Origin: Mytilus trossulus
Lineage: Eukaryota; Mollusca; Bivalvia; Mytilida; Mytilidae
Assembly: GCF_036588685.1 (NCBI RefSeq)
Contig: NC_086373.1
Coordinates: forward strand, 54,939,164-55,003,163
Direction of reading: 5' to 3'
DNA length: 64,000 nt
Shown here: positions 46,288 through 57,582 of the stretch, piece after piece
How the letters are laid out: every line of letters starts with the position of its first letter
Numbering within the stretch: the stretch's first letter is position 1
Program-made: the position numbers and the translations under genes
The notes under the pieces: model-generated
Database searches by the model: none
Told to the model about the DNA's origin: nothing
The model's input: the letters and a program-made list of their open reading frames with translations, nothing else

Positions 46288-46399
46288 CTTTCAAAAGTTT
46301 ATTCAATTCTTCCACGTCAATATCGCTGAGTTTGTCTATATTTGTGAGTAAGTGTTCAAATTGCTATAACAATGAACAAAACCCATATCACATGGCCAG

Positions 46400-47698
46400 C
46401 TATAAAAGAGGGACAGTCAAACTCATAAATAAAAAATAAACTGACAACACCGTGGCTAATAATGAAAATGACAAACAGACACACAATAGTGCACATGACA
46501 CACCATAGAAAGCTAAAGTATAATCAACACGAACCCTCCAAAAACAAGGGGTGATCTCAGGTGTTCCGGGAGGATAAGCTGATTCTGCTCCACATATGGC
46601 TAATGTTGTAACAAATCCGGCAAATAGTCTATTAATTTGGTAGGTCACATTCATGAAAGGGAAGGAGATTGTAGTTACGACGTAAGGAACATATATCATT
46701 TGTGAAACGGTTATTCCATATAACGGTCAACCAACTAGTGATTGCGTTCGTAAAGTTTACGAATTAACTTCACCATTTGGAACTCTTGGTTTAATAGCTT
46801 CCTTGTAAGCAGCAACCCTCTATCAAGAAAATTATGATAGGAAATGCCATCACGGGAATATCGTATCAATTGCAAGATATAAACCCCATATGCAGGTGCT
46901 GCTGGAGTGTTGCTACTTAGAAATGGAAAGTTCACAATTGGAAAGCTGGAATCATCTCTTTTGTCGTAAAGTTTGTTTACAACCGACCCACATTGTCACT
47001 TTATAGATGTAAGTCAAGATATCAGGCCGACTTAACTGTATCTATTGTATCGTTTATATCTAGTTCGATGGGATAGATGCGTTCAACATAGTCACCAAAT
47101 TTTGAAATATTTCCCGATAGAAAATCATCTATATAGCGGAAAGGAGAGTTAAAGGATATTGCTAACTTCTTATCTTTCTTCTTAAGAAGTTCCTGTATGA
47201 AGTCAGCCTCATTACAAAAAAGAGACAAGTCGACAAGAAGAGGGTCACAATTTGTTCCCATTGGAATGCCGACAGTCTGTTGAAAAACACGTCCTCTGCA
47301 CGTAACAAATATGTTTTCAATCTCAAAGAAATCAAGCATCTTGAAAATGTCAATTTCAGAGAATTAATTGTTTAAATCAGAGTGATCTTTTTTAAAGAAA
47401 GAGTTACCCCTCCCTAAGGCAAGATACTTGTATCTACGTTGGCCCTTTTTTTTATTGAACAAAGCAATAACAACTCTTTCAATTTGTCTCTTAGTTTGGA
47501 ATTTGGAATACTTGTGTAAAGTGTAGAAAAGTCAAATGTTTTAATACAATTGCAGGATGAAAGAGAGTAAGATTGTATGTACTCTAAAAGATCTTTGGAA
47601 TCTTTTATAAAAGAGGTGCGAAAAATACCAGAGGGGAAGTCAAACTTATAGATATAAGGTCGTGACACAAAAGAAAAAGTAAAACTCCATATAAACAT
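46400..47698 (-). mobile_element. Penelope-like element fragment: RT plus 3' tail
   Basis: Minus-strand frames 47698-47414, 47339-47022 and 46935-46735 are consecutive parts of one RT and the 160-bp tail at 46400-46560 is the isolated tail seen at 33690 and 38500. The coding parts are separated by indels and a stop, and the 5' part is missing. Confidence 0.75.
46735..47698 (-). pseudogene. Penelope-like reverse transcriptase fragments
   Basis: FDFSTLYTSIPNSKLRDKLK is motif A. VGIPMGTNCDPLLVDLSLF is motif B. SPFRYIDDFLSGN is motif C with both catalytic Asp. SNTPAAPAYGVYILQLIRYS and LDRGLLLTRKLLNQEF come from the region after the catalytic core. Compared with the element at 59.5 kb this belongs to a different PLE-like group, and no GIY-YIG domain is found downstream. 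Confidence 0.8.
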
Positions 47699-48095
47699 AT
47701 ATAAATGACTAGGTTTATGCGTGTATCAACTGTTTGTGGTTATAGTGCCAAACATTTTAAATTAAATCTATGAATGATTAACTCGATCAGTTAACGGGCA
47801 TCACTGACCTTAAAAAGAAGTTTGTTAATATAACATCCCTTTAAGTCCTAGATTGCAAAGGTGTTTCTGTACGTCTACATTTTCTCAACCTATTAGCCAT
47901 TTAAACATATTTTCGGTGCTACATTTCTTAAGGATATATGTAATACAAAGTTCTTTTATAAATGGTTATATATAAGTTTCTAATTTTTTGCATCGAAGGA
48001 GAAAGTGAATCCCATTCTCCATACTATAGGTGTAATACCACCAAATCATGGTACATCACATCCGGTTGTATACGAAAGTAGGTCTTAAACAAGAA
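47699..48095. other. Intergenic DNA, no gene seen
   Basis: Possibly the decayed upstream part of the Penelope-like fragment, but I could not confirm any RT motif here. Confidence 0.35.
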
Positions 48096-48752
48096 TTTGT
48101 CCATAGTACACGGATGCCCTACTCGAATTATCATTTTCAATGTTCAGTGGACCGTGACATTGGGATAAAAAAAATCTAATTTGGCATTTTAATAAAAAAA
48201 AAAAAAAAAAAAGATCATAACCTAAGGAACATTTGTACTTAGTTTCAAGTTGATTGGACTTCAACTAAATCAAAAGCTACCTTGACCAAAAACTTTAACC
48301 TGAAACTTGCACTATCATTTTCTATGTTCAGTGGACCGTGAAATTGGGGTCAAAAGTCTAATTTGACAATTAAATCAGAAAGATCATATCATAGGGAACA
48401 TGTGTACTAAGTTTGAAGTTGATTGGACTTCAACTGCATCAAAAACTACCTTGACCAAAACTTTAACCTGAAACTTGCACTATCATTTTCTATGTTCAAT
48501 GGACCGTGGAATTGGGGTCAAAAGTCTAATTTGGCATTTATATTAGAACGATCATATCAAAGGGAACAAGTGTACTAAATTTGAAGTTGAGTGGACTTCA
48601 ACTTCATCAAAAACTACCTTGACCAAACACTTTAACCTGAACGAACGAACGGGCGGACGGAATGACAGACAGACAGACGGAAGGACAGACGGACGGACAC
48701 ACAGACTAGAATACATTATGCCCTTCTTCTATCGTAGGTGGGGCATAAAAAT
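48096..48752 (-). repeat. GCCCCACC dispersed repeat, three tandem inner units
   Basis: The reverse of the family at 16394. Units of about 170-185 bp start at 48127, 48311 and 48481, each with TATCATTTTC and GGACCGTG, and end in a GAACGAACGGGCGGACGG-type simple run followed by CTATCGTAGGTGGGGCA. Confidence 0.75.
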
Positions 48753-49089
48753 ATTCACTTGAATTTGATATTTCAATGCACTGAAATTTTTCTGAGTCAT
48801 AAACATGTATGTTGGGTGTCTTTAAGCATCATTCCTTTCTGATTTGATGGTCTGATAAAATATTTTGGAAAGTTAGGGTTACGTAGGTACCAAAGCAGGT
48901 AACCAGTAAATAACAGAGTAAAAATTGGGTTGTTTACTTCCGGTGATGGTTACTTTCTTATATGTAATGAAATGTAGTTTGAAATTTTCACTATTGCACT
49001 GGAAAGGATTAAACTTTATTCATACAAAGTATTTCTTTGGTTGAAATAAATGTGAATACTGTACATTTTTGTTAAAAGTGCCAATTCAA

Positions 49090-50250
49090 CAAAGACTAGT
49101 AGGGGGAAATCAATGGTGGTATTATACCTATAAGTGTTTTGCCTGTAAATGTAAGCCTTCTACTCCATACGAGTATATAATCTTTAAATAAATCAACTCT
49201 GTTTATCCAAATATCATCGTAATCTATTTCACAACCCTTATGAGTTAACAATTGATTTTTTTTTTTAAATACCTGGGAGTCATCTGCATACATACATAAG
49301 TTAGGTTTTATGAATTCTTTCTCTCTCCTGGCTTATTTAATCCTTCTATTTCAACGTTACCCCATAACGCACATTCCGTGGTTTAAGTCTGTAAGTTATA
49401 CAGAAGAGGCGCTATTAGACATTCTTGACTAGCGGAGAGATTAATCGAGAAGTATCTTGATACAAATTCATTGGTTTTAACAGACGAAAAGAAAAGAAAC
49501 CTTGTTAAACAGTATGTTTATCAACACCTTAAATTTCCCCCAAAATAAAATCCCTCAAGTAAAGAATTTATTAATTCCCATTTAACACTATCAAGGGCAA
49601 AATCCAAATATAACATATTCCTTTTCCATCTTCGTTGTTAATATATTTTATAATGTCCTGATCCGGTTAGCCTAGCTTATTTGTCCACCTTTTATCAAAC
49701 CATGTCTGTTTGAATAATTTAAGGTGGTACCTAACACCCTAACTAAAATTAATTTGGCTCCTTTAATTTTCTTAAATTTTGACAAAGTATAAACTTTGAC
49801 CTTTCAACAAAAATATAAAAAAAAATATTTTGAACCAACCGTTTTGTCAGAAAAATTACACTGGTTATATAGCAGTTTGAAAAACACCAATTTTGATCAC
49901 TGATAAGCTTAATATTCCTTTCTTCAACACAACGTACTGTACTAGTGTTAGGTACCACCTTAAGTCTTTCAGATTAAATATGTTTTTGACTTTATAATTA
50001 GTAGAGTAAGTGGTCTCCATTTTTTTAATATTTTCCTTTTCACCTCCGTTTTTAAAAAATATAGTCTATTTGTTGGAAATTTAGATAATAATATATCATC
50101 TAAATCAATTTTTTTCTTTCCGCACACTCCTCGTGATGTTTGCACATTTAATCCAGAAATTTTCACCACCCCCAATTTCTTCCCATTCCCTGTCTTAATT
50201 CCCAGTTTGGTCCTATGTCATTATCAAAGTTGTAGAAAATTCGAACATGT
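49090..50250 (-). mobile_element. Degenerate LINE of L1/Tx1 style, carrying a piggyBac-like MITE
   Basis: The minus strand holds KKWRPLTLLIIKSKTYLI (50175-49969 frame), then, beyond the MITE, an interrupted motif A region near 49600, then MYADDSQVF near 49290 and WSRRLTFTGKTLI near 49150. The motif style (WRPLTLL, YADDSQ, LTFTGK) is that of L1/Tx1-type elements. Large internal deletions and several stops are present. Confidence 0.6.
49723..49959. mobile_element. piggyBac-like MITE, copy 1, TTAA target
   Basis: GGTGGTACCTAACAC and GTGTTAGGTACCACC are inverted ends, with TTAA at 49719-49722 and 49960-49963. Two sister copies lie at 57307-57578 and 58318-58587. No coding sequence. Confidence 0.85.
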
Positions 50251-50680
50251 AAGAATGGTTGCTAGTTATTTTGTTAAAACGTGTTTGGTTATTTATAATA
50301 AGTTTGGTTAGAAAGGGGCTTACAGTTTCATATACGAGTGAATGCAGGTAGGTTAAATTCATTCGATCCACTGCAGTCAAAGGCATATGAGGTAAGCGGA
50401 TGGTTGTAACTAAATGTTACGTTACGACCATCCGGAGACTGGAGACAACTCTAGGGATAAGGTTTTCTTTTTCGATTTTTGTGCAGTAAAAGGTTCATTT
50501 GAGCCAATCCCCTTGTCCCATATACACTTTTCACGAGTGCGTTGTTATTGAACCCAAATTTGATAGATCAAACCATTCCAGTTTTCGGAAAATAGTGTTT
50601 CAAAAATGCGAGCATGATGGTCGTAACTTTAAATGTGTGATGGTTGTAAATTCAACTATTATAGTATTTTTGATGATGGT
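50251..50680. other. Intergenic DNA before a tandem array
   Basis: Nothing recognised apart from GGTCGTAAC-like words that resemble the following 20-bp repeat. Confidence 0.4.
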
Positions 50681-50760
50681 CGTAACCGACACAAGATGTT
50701 CGTAATCGACACAAGATGTTCGTAATCGACACAAGATGTTTGTAACCGACACAAGATGTT
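50681..50760. repeat. 20-bp tandem repeat, four exact-length copies
   Basis: Unit CGTAATCGACACAAGATGTT; copies differ only at two positions (AACC versus AATC, and C versus T at the first base). Confidence 0.9.
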
Positions 50761-50814
50761 CGTAACTTTGAAAGATGACCGTTGCCTTAGTATTTAGACA
50801 AAATTTTACTAATA

Positions 50815-50880
50815 AATAGAATTGAGAATGGAAATGGGACAACAAGCCGACCGTAGAAAAAAAAATACAGCAGAAGGTCA
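50815..50880 (-). repeat. Short reversed fragment of the first PLE tail
   Basis: GAATTGAGAATGGAAATGGG followed by ACAACAAGCCGACCGTAG is the reverse of the end at 32940-33003. Confidence 0.65.
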
Positions 50881-51968
50881 TTAAGATGTATTTTAAAAGT
50901 AAAAGTATTAAACTCAGATGTCATATATGAAATTATTGAACGTACAATTCTGAACAATCATCCTTTACTTTTAATTAGCTATATTGTAGTTCTTATAAAC
51001 TATTTGCCTTCAAATTATCGGCTTCCGGTCGTTCACGAGAATATTAAATCCACAAATGAACTTCGGAGTCCTGGATTTTTAGCATGTTGTCTTTATTTTT
51101 TATCGATTTATACATAACGATAGTGCATTGCGGTATATCATTGATATTAGTTCTAAGTATTGGTACGGAATGAAACTTAATCCATTGTGTCGCAATGAAC
51201 ATTGTAAGTTAATCTCTAAAGTAGGAATATTGTTCATATATATTTTACACTGCTACACGTGCTGAATTTAATAGTAACCAGGCTTAAGCTTGTAGCCAGG
51301 ATAATATTACAAAGACTTAGGTAGAAGTAAATGTTCTGCGGCAACTATCACATATGCATACCCCGGTATGCAGGTTTGATACTATGTGTGTGTTATATGT
51401 TAATATTGTATGAATGATTGACTACAAGCTTTTCATGGACTTTGTCATTGGACATAACTGTGCACCTTATTATCAGCTTGATTTCACCAAATAAGACTGC
51501 TAAAAATCCAGGCTAAAAATGAAGCGTATGTTCTTTAGCTTAGGTACGGACCTGCGAATTCGTGGATATGGTCTTGTCGCGATAACGACCTTCATATATA
51601 TCTTTGACCCATAGACGCATATGTGGGTCTTCCTTTCATATTTGTCATTATCGAACTAACTTAATGTTTCGTTAAAGTTATTAAATGTTTTTCAAAATAT
51701 AACATCTGAAAACCTTTTTTTTCTTCTAAATTTTAGTCTTTCAAAAGCTGTTGTGATCTGAACTTTGACTTTAAACTGATTGAGGTCTTTGAACAGTCTC
51801 CGTGACAAGTTTGCAATTCCGCTGAGTGCAAAAGTTGTCACCTTAATTTTTGGAGTTAAGTCAAAATGAAGTTGATAACTTGGTTGGTATTGGTTCCCTA
51901 ATATTTGTCCTAAAAAATTTTGGCTCTAGCACCACTGTTGATAAAGTTATGCCCCTTTTTTTCAACAA
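50881..51968. other. Intergenic DNA, no gene seen
   Basis: No domain-bearing frame, repeat boundary or RNA gene was recognised. Confidence 0.4.
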
Positions 51969-52436
51969 TTTCCTCAGAGGAAAAGTCGTTTTCCTCAAGG
52001 GAAATATAATTTATTGCTGCATAAATATTTCCTTTGGGGAAATTCTATTTCCTTAGAGGAAATTCTTTTTCCTTGGAGAGAATTTGCGGCTTCAAATTTT
52101 CCTTTGAGGAAATTTGCAGCTTCAAATTTTCCTTTGAGGAAATACTTTTTCCTTTGAGGAAATACTTTTTCCTTTGAGGAAATACTTTTTCCTTTGAGGA
52201 AATACTTTTTCCTTTGAGGAAATACTTTTTCCTTTGAGGAAATACTTTTTTCCTTTGAGGAAATACTTTTTCCTTTGAGGAAATTTGTAGCTTCAAATTT
52301 TCCTTGAAGGAAATAATTTTTCCTTTGAGGAAATTTTTCGACAACCACTTTTCCTTGGAGAAAAATTCAAGACAACAAATTTCCTCTAAGGAAATCATTA
52401 AGGAAATTTCTGAAAATCAAATTTCCCTGAAGGAAA
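51969..52436. repeat. Array of about 17 small palindromes (TTTCCTTTGAGGAAA type)
   Basis: The centre (about 52134-52280) is a 20-bp tandem repeat, AAATACTTTTTCCTTTGAGG, in seven consecutive copies. On both sides further palindromes of the form TTTCC-N3/4-GGAAA continue with variable spacers: TTTCCTCAGAGGAAA, TTTCCTTTGGGGAAA, TTTCCTTAGAGGAAA, TTTCCTTGAAGGAAA, TTTCCTCTAAGGAAA and TTTCCCTGAAGGAAA. Two long minus-strand frames here exist only because the unit lacks stops. Confidence 0.9.
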
Positions 52437-52827
52437 GTTTTCCCTTATTATCACTTGTTAAACATTATTTCACTATCATGACTATACCATGTATACAAAC
52501 AATATGAACATAATTATAACAAGACTGTATAATTGATGCAAATGATATTTAAAACTTTCATAAATGTTTTACTTAACATTTTAATGACATTGAAAATTGA
52601 TAAAGTCTGACTGTTTAGATCTAGGTATTGTTCATACTTTTTATATAAATTTCACTTTGATTTATAATTTGTTTTTGTAGCAAATGATTCTGTTTTCTTT
52701 GTAATTGTTTCAATTCAATACATTAGTCATTAATAAACAACCAATTTGAATGTCATACCATTTGTGGTGTTCTAAAGAATTTTTTGATATATTTGCAGAT
52801 TAAATAATAAATTAAACACTTTTCGTG
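52437..52827. other. Intergenic DNA, nothing recognised
   Basis: AT-rich without open frames of note. Confidence 0.4.
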
Positions 52828-53160
52828 TTATTCTAAATTAATATTTTCGTCTGTTTCAGCTTGTGTATAGTTATTCAATCCACTACGTAAGAATTCATTG
52901 AATACATTGTTCCATTCACTAAAATTATCTTCAATTCTAAGAGAAAACATTTTTGCAAAATCTTCTACAATGATCTTCTTCCGTACAGTTGTATATTTGA
53001 TATGAGGGAGCGATGTTAATGTGTGGATAAAACTGGTGTTCCTTTTTTCAGCAACAAAATAGTATTTGTTCTGCATTCTCCTTTCTTTCGATTTATATAT
53101 ATATGATATGTTGTTGCTTTTATGCAATAGTGTTTTTGTGTATCTATGATAGAACTCCAT
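52828..53160 (-). CDS. Hypothetical 110-codon frame, possible terminal exon
   Basis: The frame starts at an ATG (MEFYHRYTKTLLHKS) and has mixed, non-repetitive composition with a plausible amphipathic C-terminal half (EDFAKMFSLRIEDNFSEWNN). A possible splice acceptor (GGAGAATGCAG) lies inside at about 53073, so the true coding part may be shorter. I know no family for it and no AATAAA follows closely. It could be host exon or chance. Confidence 0.2.
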   Translation of the reverse strand: MEFYHRYTKTLLHKSNNISYIYKSKERRMQNKYYFVAEKRNTSFIHTLTSLPHIKYTTVRKKIIVEDFAKMFSLRIEDNFSEWNNVFNEFLRSGLNNYTQAETDENINLE

Positions 53161-54230
53161 TTGTTTATGGTCATTATCACGTGATAATGATGAAATTTCC
53201 TATTTCTTTTTTGCAGTAAAGCACACATTCCAGTTCAAATTAATCCAATTATGCACTATGTAAATAAATTTCAACTTTAAGTTTCCTCTTCAGTAATGAC
53301 CTATTGATCATGAAAACCAAGATGTCTGATCACCTATAAATACACAAAATAAACAAATAAAATGTTATAAATGGAGAGAGCAGCAGTAAATGTTTTTCAT
53401 ATGTATCTTTCCTTATTAAAATACATTAAGTAAACTTGAACTCTTAATCAAAGAGCTGAATAGCTATGAGGGGAAAGACGGCCCTTGTTTCTATTTCATT
53501 TTTTTTTGGGGGGGAAGGGGGGTATCTTTTGATAGTCTTCATACAAAGAATGAAAAAAAAGAACAGCTAGAACATGTGGAAGGTTGACACAATTGGAATC
53601 AATTGTTGTTTAATGTAATTTCGTTTCTTTAGTTTAGGATTCAATTTAGACCAATGAAAGAGATCTGCATCTTCCAAGTCTAAACATTCAATTAAAGTTG
53701 ATAGTTAATTATCTAAAATTCAACTAGTTGAATTCTGTCATTTAACAACAACTACAATTATTTTTGAAACCTTAATAGTGTACGACTGAACTGCAGGCTA
53801 TGGCCATTTTCCACTTTTTTGACAGTACTCTTAAGATTTTTAATTTTTTTCTTAATAAAAGTTAGGACAATAAAATCTATTCAGTTTTAAATTTCCATTG
53901 ATAAAGTTCCTAGTTACATCTCTCATCACAGGGATACAGGTACTAATAAAATAACAATATGATTGGTGTATTAAACTGTGTGAAGCTTGTTTTTGAAATA
54001 TTTGTAAATTTTCATGAATACATAGGTTTAAACTACAAAATGCAACATTTGTAAAAATTTTTGTTACTATTACAATGATTATGTTGGTACACAAAATTTA
54101 GTTTTAATTGAAGACTACTTATCATTTACTAAATGTCACATTTTAAGTGTTTATTTTAGTGGATAATTAGCTCATAAATTGAGGTGCTGCTGAATTGAAG
54201 GAAGATTCTCAAAACAGAGTTTTCAGAAAA
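53161..54230. other. Intergenic DNA, no gene seen
   Basis: A G-run (GGGGGGGAAGGGGGG) lies at about 53508-53522. The frame at 53852-54094 has no features. Confidence 0.4.
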
Positions 54231-55596
54231 CAAGAGGCTCTCAAGAGCCTGAATCGCTCACCTAAATTTTTTCGGTTAAATCTCTCATCAATGATTATTT
54301 TGGCTTTTCAATTTATTTAAATATTCTTTGAATCGTCCTATTTTCTTCAAAAGCAAAAAAAAATCATTTTCTCCTATGTTCTATTTAAGCCATATGAGCT
54401 ATGTTTCTTGACATACAAGGAAATCAAATATCAAATTTATACTAGATACTCTGAAACTGATTTAGCCTACGTTTGGCTAAAATTGATACAGCCGTTTCAA
54501 AGGAGAAGATTTTTTTTAAAGTAAGTCAACATGCTGAACAAATTGTGAAAAAAGTCTTTAAAGAGCAGTAACTACTTAAGGGGTCAATTGACAATTTTGG
54601 TCAATTGACTTATTTGTAGATCCTACTTTGCTTAACATTTTTGCTATTAACAGTTTATCTGTATCTATTATAAAATTCAAGATAATAACCAAAAACTGCA
54701 AAATTTCTTTAAAATCATCAATTCAGGGGCATTATACCTGAAAAACCAGTTACCCAATTCGGCTGAAAATTTCAGGACAGGTAGACCTTGACCTAATAAA
54801 TACTTTAACTTCTTGTCTTATTTGCTCTAAATGCTGGAGTTTTTTAGATAGAAGCCAAAAACTGCATTTTACCCTGTGTTCTATTTTTAGCCATGACGGC
54901 CATGTTTTTTGACGAAATAGAAAATAAAACACAAACTTTATTTTATACACCCTACTGATCATTCAGTTGAAGTTTGGTTGAATTTGGTTGAGTAGTTTTA
55001 GAGGAGAAGATTTTTTAAAGTTAGCAAATATGATGAACAAATTGTAAAAAAATGTCATTAAAGGACTATAACCCCTTAAGGGGTCAGTTGACAATTTTGG
55101 TCATTTAACTTATTTGTAGATCTTACTTTGCTGATAATTTTTGCTGTTTACAGTTTATCTTTATCTATAATAATATTCAAGATAATGACCAAAAATTTGC
55201 AAAAAATCCTTAAAATTACCAATTAAATGGCAGCAACCCAACAATGGGTTGTTTGATTCATCTGAAAATTTCAGGGCTGATAGATCTTGACCTAATGAAC
55301 ATTTTTATCCATGACAGATTTGCTCTTGTTGCTTTCGTTTTTGAGATATATGCCAAAAACTGGCGGCCATGTTTTTTTCACAAAATGGAAAAATAAAACA
55401 CAATCTTTATTCAAGATACCCTAAGGATCATTCAGCTAAAGTTTGGTTGTAATTGGTTCAGTAGTTTCAGAGGCGAAGATCTTTGGAATAGTTTACGACG
55501 ACGACGACGACGGACGACGACGACGACGACGGACGACGACGACGGACGCCAAGTGATGGCAAATGCTCATATTTCCTTTTATGAAAGGTGAGCTAA
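54231..55596 (-). repeat. Long copy of the AGCTCACC dispersed repeat with an internal duplication
   Basis: The reverse counterpart of 3786-4556. Its two halves (about 54535-54920 and 55033-55385) repeat the same order of blocks: GAACAAATTGT, CTTAAGGGGTCA, TGACAATTTTGGTCA, CAGTTTATCT and CTGAAAATTTCAGG. A GACGACGAC simple run lies at 55496-55550. Confidence 0.7.
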
Positions 55597-55598
55597 AA

Positions 55599-55690
55599 AG
55601 AAGATGTGGTATGATTGCCAATGAGACAACTATCCACAAAAGACCAAAATGACACAAACATTAACAACTATAGGTCACCGTAAGTCAGCT
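55599..55690 (+). repeat. Start fragment of the AGATGTGG repeat family
   Basis: AGATGTGGTATGATTGCCAA to CTATAGGTCACCGTAAG, then the similarity stops. Confidence 0.7.
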
Positions 55691-55935
55691 CCTCTTTAAC
55701 TGATCTAATCACAAAATTAAAAAAAAATATTATAACCCAGTTGTCCTGCCTGAAAAGCGTACTAAAGCCTCGTTTTTGGACTCCAACAAGACAATACAAA
55801 AATTAGTTGCAATTGGCATCATAGATCATTACAAAGCACAAAACAACTAACATAAAAACAATAGACAGAAAGGGTTGATTTAAGTCTTGCAGCTGCAGAA
55901 AGCTAATTCAAAGCCAATTACAAGCACTAAAACAA
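55691..55935. other. Intergenic DNA, nothing recognised
   Basis: No frame or repeat boundary was recognised. Confidence 0.4.
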
Positions 55936-56450
55936 GAGGCTGTCACAACGACAGCAAACCGGATTGAAAAAACATTTATTTGTGTCCTGGCAATATCACA
56001 AGAACCATTAACTGATGGTTGGTGAAAGTGAAAATCGTCAATATCAAAATTTGACCTCCATTTTGTCATCAGTATCAACATATTAAAATTTGAAAAACTT
56101 AGATTGAAAGGTTCGTGAGTAAATGCAACAACGTGAATGGAAACACCATTTTACGATCTTTCAAGAACCACAACTCCTGAACGGTAAAAGTCAAAAATGC
56201 ACGGATACGACTGGAAACTCCATTTTTCAATCTTTCAAGAACCATAACTCCTGAACGGTAAAAGTCAAATTATTGAACTTGACCTTCATTTAGTTGTCAG
56301 TAACAACATATTAAAATTTTAAAAGCTTTGGTTGAACGGTTAATGAGTTAATGCACGGACAACATTTGATTGCCGCCCACCCGCCCGCCCGACCGCCGAG
56401 CATCCCCAAATTAATAACCGACATTTTTGTAACAAAAATCCGGTTAAAAA
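55936..56450 (+). repeat. Dispersed repeat with AACCGGAT ... ATCCGGTT ends
   Basis: Starts AACAAGAGGCTGTCACAACG and contains two similar blocks with TTTCAAGAACCA and CTCCTGAACGGTAAAAGTCA (56158 and 56230). A CCCGCCCGCCC run near 56380 follows and it ends AAAAATCCGGTTAAAAA. No coding part. Confidence 0.6.
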
Positions 56451-56920
56451 TAATGTTCTACCCGACTTATTTTTGTTAGTATCAATCAGTACACATCTCA
56501 ATTTATTAAAGTTTGTTAGCAATATTGTAACTATTTTGGTAAATTTTCATACACCTGTGATTTTCTATCTTTCTTTTGCCCCCATAAATAAAAAAAATCA
56601 TTCATCTTTTTTAAATTGAAAATGAATAACCATTATTTACTGCACAATACATCAAAATTAATGAATAAAATTGTTTAAGATCTCCCAAAAAATAAAAAAT
56701 GTACCAAATGTTACTTTCAACAATCTTTATACAAATTAAAAAAAAAATCAAATAATTCTAGGTAATTTTATAGACTTTAAAACAACACCAGGATGATAAT
56801 TCATATTTATTTTTATTGTGTAGTTGGGTTGTTAAATGCTCTTTCATGTAAAACCCAATTATCACCAATAATTCATCTATTGCAATAACTTATTTTACAA
56901 TGAAATAAATCAAGTTATCT
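56451..56920. other. AT-rich intergenic DNA
   Basis: A TTTATT at about 56805-56814 would read AATAAA on the minus strand and could serve the exon candidate at 56921-57233. Confidence 0.4.
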
Positions 56921-57233
56921 TTAATACTTTAAACTATCATTATTATTCATAATACATGTAACACAACAGTAGTACTGATAAGTGCATGAAATAATGAAAT
57001 CCCCTTGAGAAAAAATGTAAGGGTTCCAAGGAACCCGAGTGTCTGGCCTACTTTTGCTGTTTGTTGCAGGCTCAACAAAATGAGGAAGCCTCTGATGGAA
57101 TGAAGAATCACTGTGTCTCACTTTTGCAACATAAGTCACAGACTCACAAAAATATTTCTCATTTAAATTTTTCCGGTGTCTAAACTCATTGAAGGCCACA
57201 GAAATAGTGTGTCCATGTGATTTTAATGTAACC
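56921..57233 (-). CDS. Exon-like hypothetical coding segment
   Basis: On the minus strand an AG after TTTTTGGT (about 57234) can act as an acceptor. From there an uninterrupted frame reads VTLKSHGHTISVAFNEFRHR and later RLPHFVEPATNSKSRPDTRV, stopping at 56921. Composition is balanced and unlike the surrounding AT-rich DNA, with several Arg, Pro, His and Phe residues. The methionine at 57199 need not be the start. I do not recognise the family. If real, it would be the last coding exon of a gene whose other exons lie to the right or outside the window. Confidence 0.4.
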
Positions 57234-57306
57234 TACCAAAAATGGTTTCCTAATTTAATTCTTCTAATGATTAAGTTGGTCTTAGAAGAGACAGAACGCA
57301 TGTTAA

Positions 57307-57578
57307 GGTGGTACCCAACACTTGCACTAAAATTAATTTGGCTCGTTTAATTTTCATAAAATTTTGTCGAAGTACTTACTTTGACCCTTTAACAAAAATA
57401 TAAAAAAAATAAAAAATTTGAACCAACCGTTTTGTCAGAAAAATTACACTGGTTATATAGCAGTTTGACAAACACTAATTTTGATCATTGAGAAGCTTAA
57501 TATTCTTTTACAACACAACGTAATTAAAACGTTTAGCTGACTTTACCGAGTTATCTCCCTGTAGTGTTAGGTACCACC
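57307..57578. mobile_element. piggyBac-like MITE, copy 2, TTAA target
   Basis: GGTGGTACCCAACAC and GTGTTAGGTACCACC ends, TTAA at 57303-57306 and 57579-57582. Contains about 35 bp near its right end (TTACCGAGTTATCTCCCTG) that copy 1 lacks. Confidence 0.85.
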
Positions 57579-57582
57579 TTAA

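Larger units (their letters stand above)
44490..46290 (-). mobile_element. Degenerate LINE carrying a MITE
   Basis: On the minus strand, from high to low coordinates, it reads KPWFTDECKSLYRDYLRAMM, the MITE at 45891-46098, FNIAKQRYKRLENQLKRQY, NYRGISLVSHVGKLF, AQSGFKPGYGTTDAIFALHS, the RT at 45136-44789, and post-RT sequence WYLNGVDIELYD. That is the order of the ORF2 central part of a LINE. The endonuclease is absent and several frameshifts and stops occur. Confidence 0.75.

Noticed and set aside
46400-46699. 99-codon minus-strand frame with hydrophobic segments resembling a membrane protein
   Set aside because: It spans the non-coding tail of a Penelope-like fragment; the same tail occurs elsewhere with the frame broken.
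51995-52398. Two overlapping 117-codon minus-strand frames rich in Lys/Phe/Ser
   Set aside because: They are the palindrome array translated in two frames; a 20-bp unit without stops stays open in any frame.
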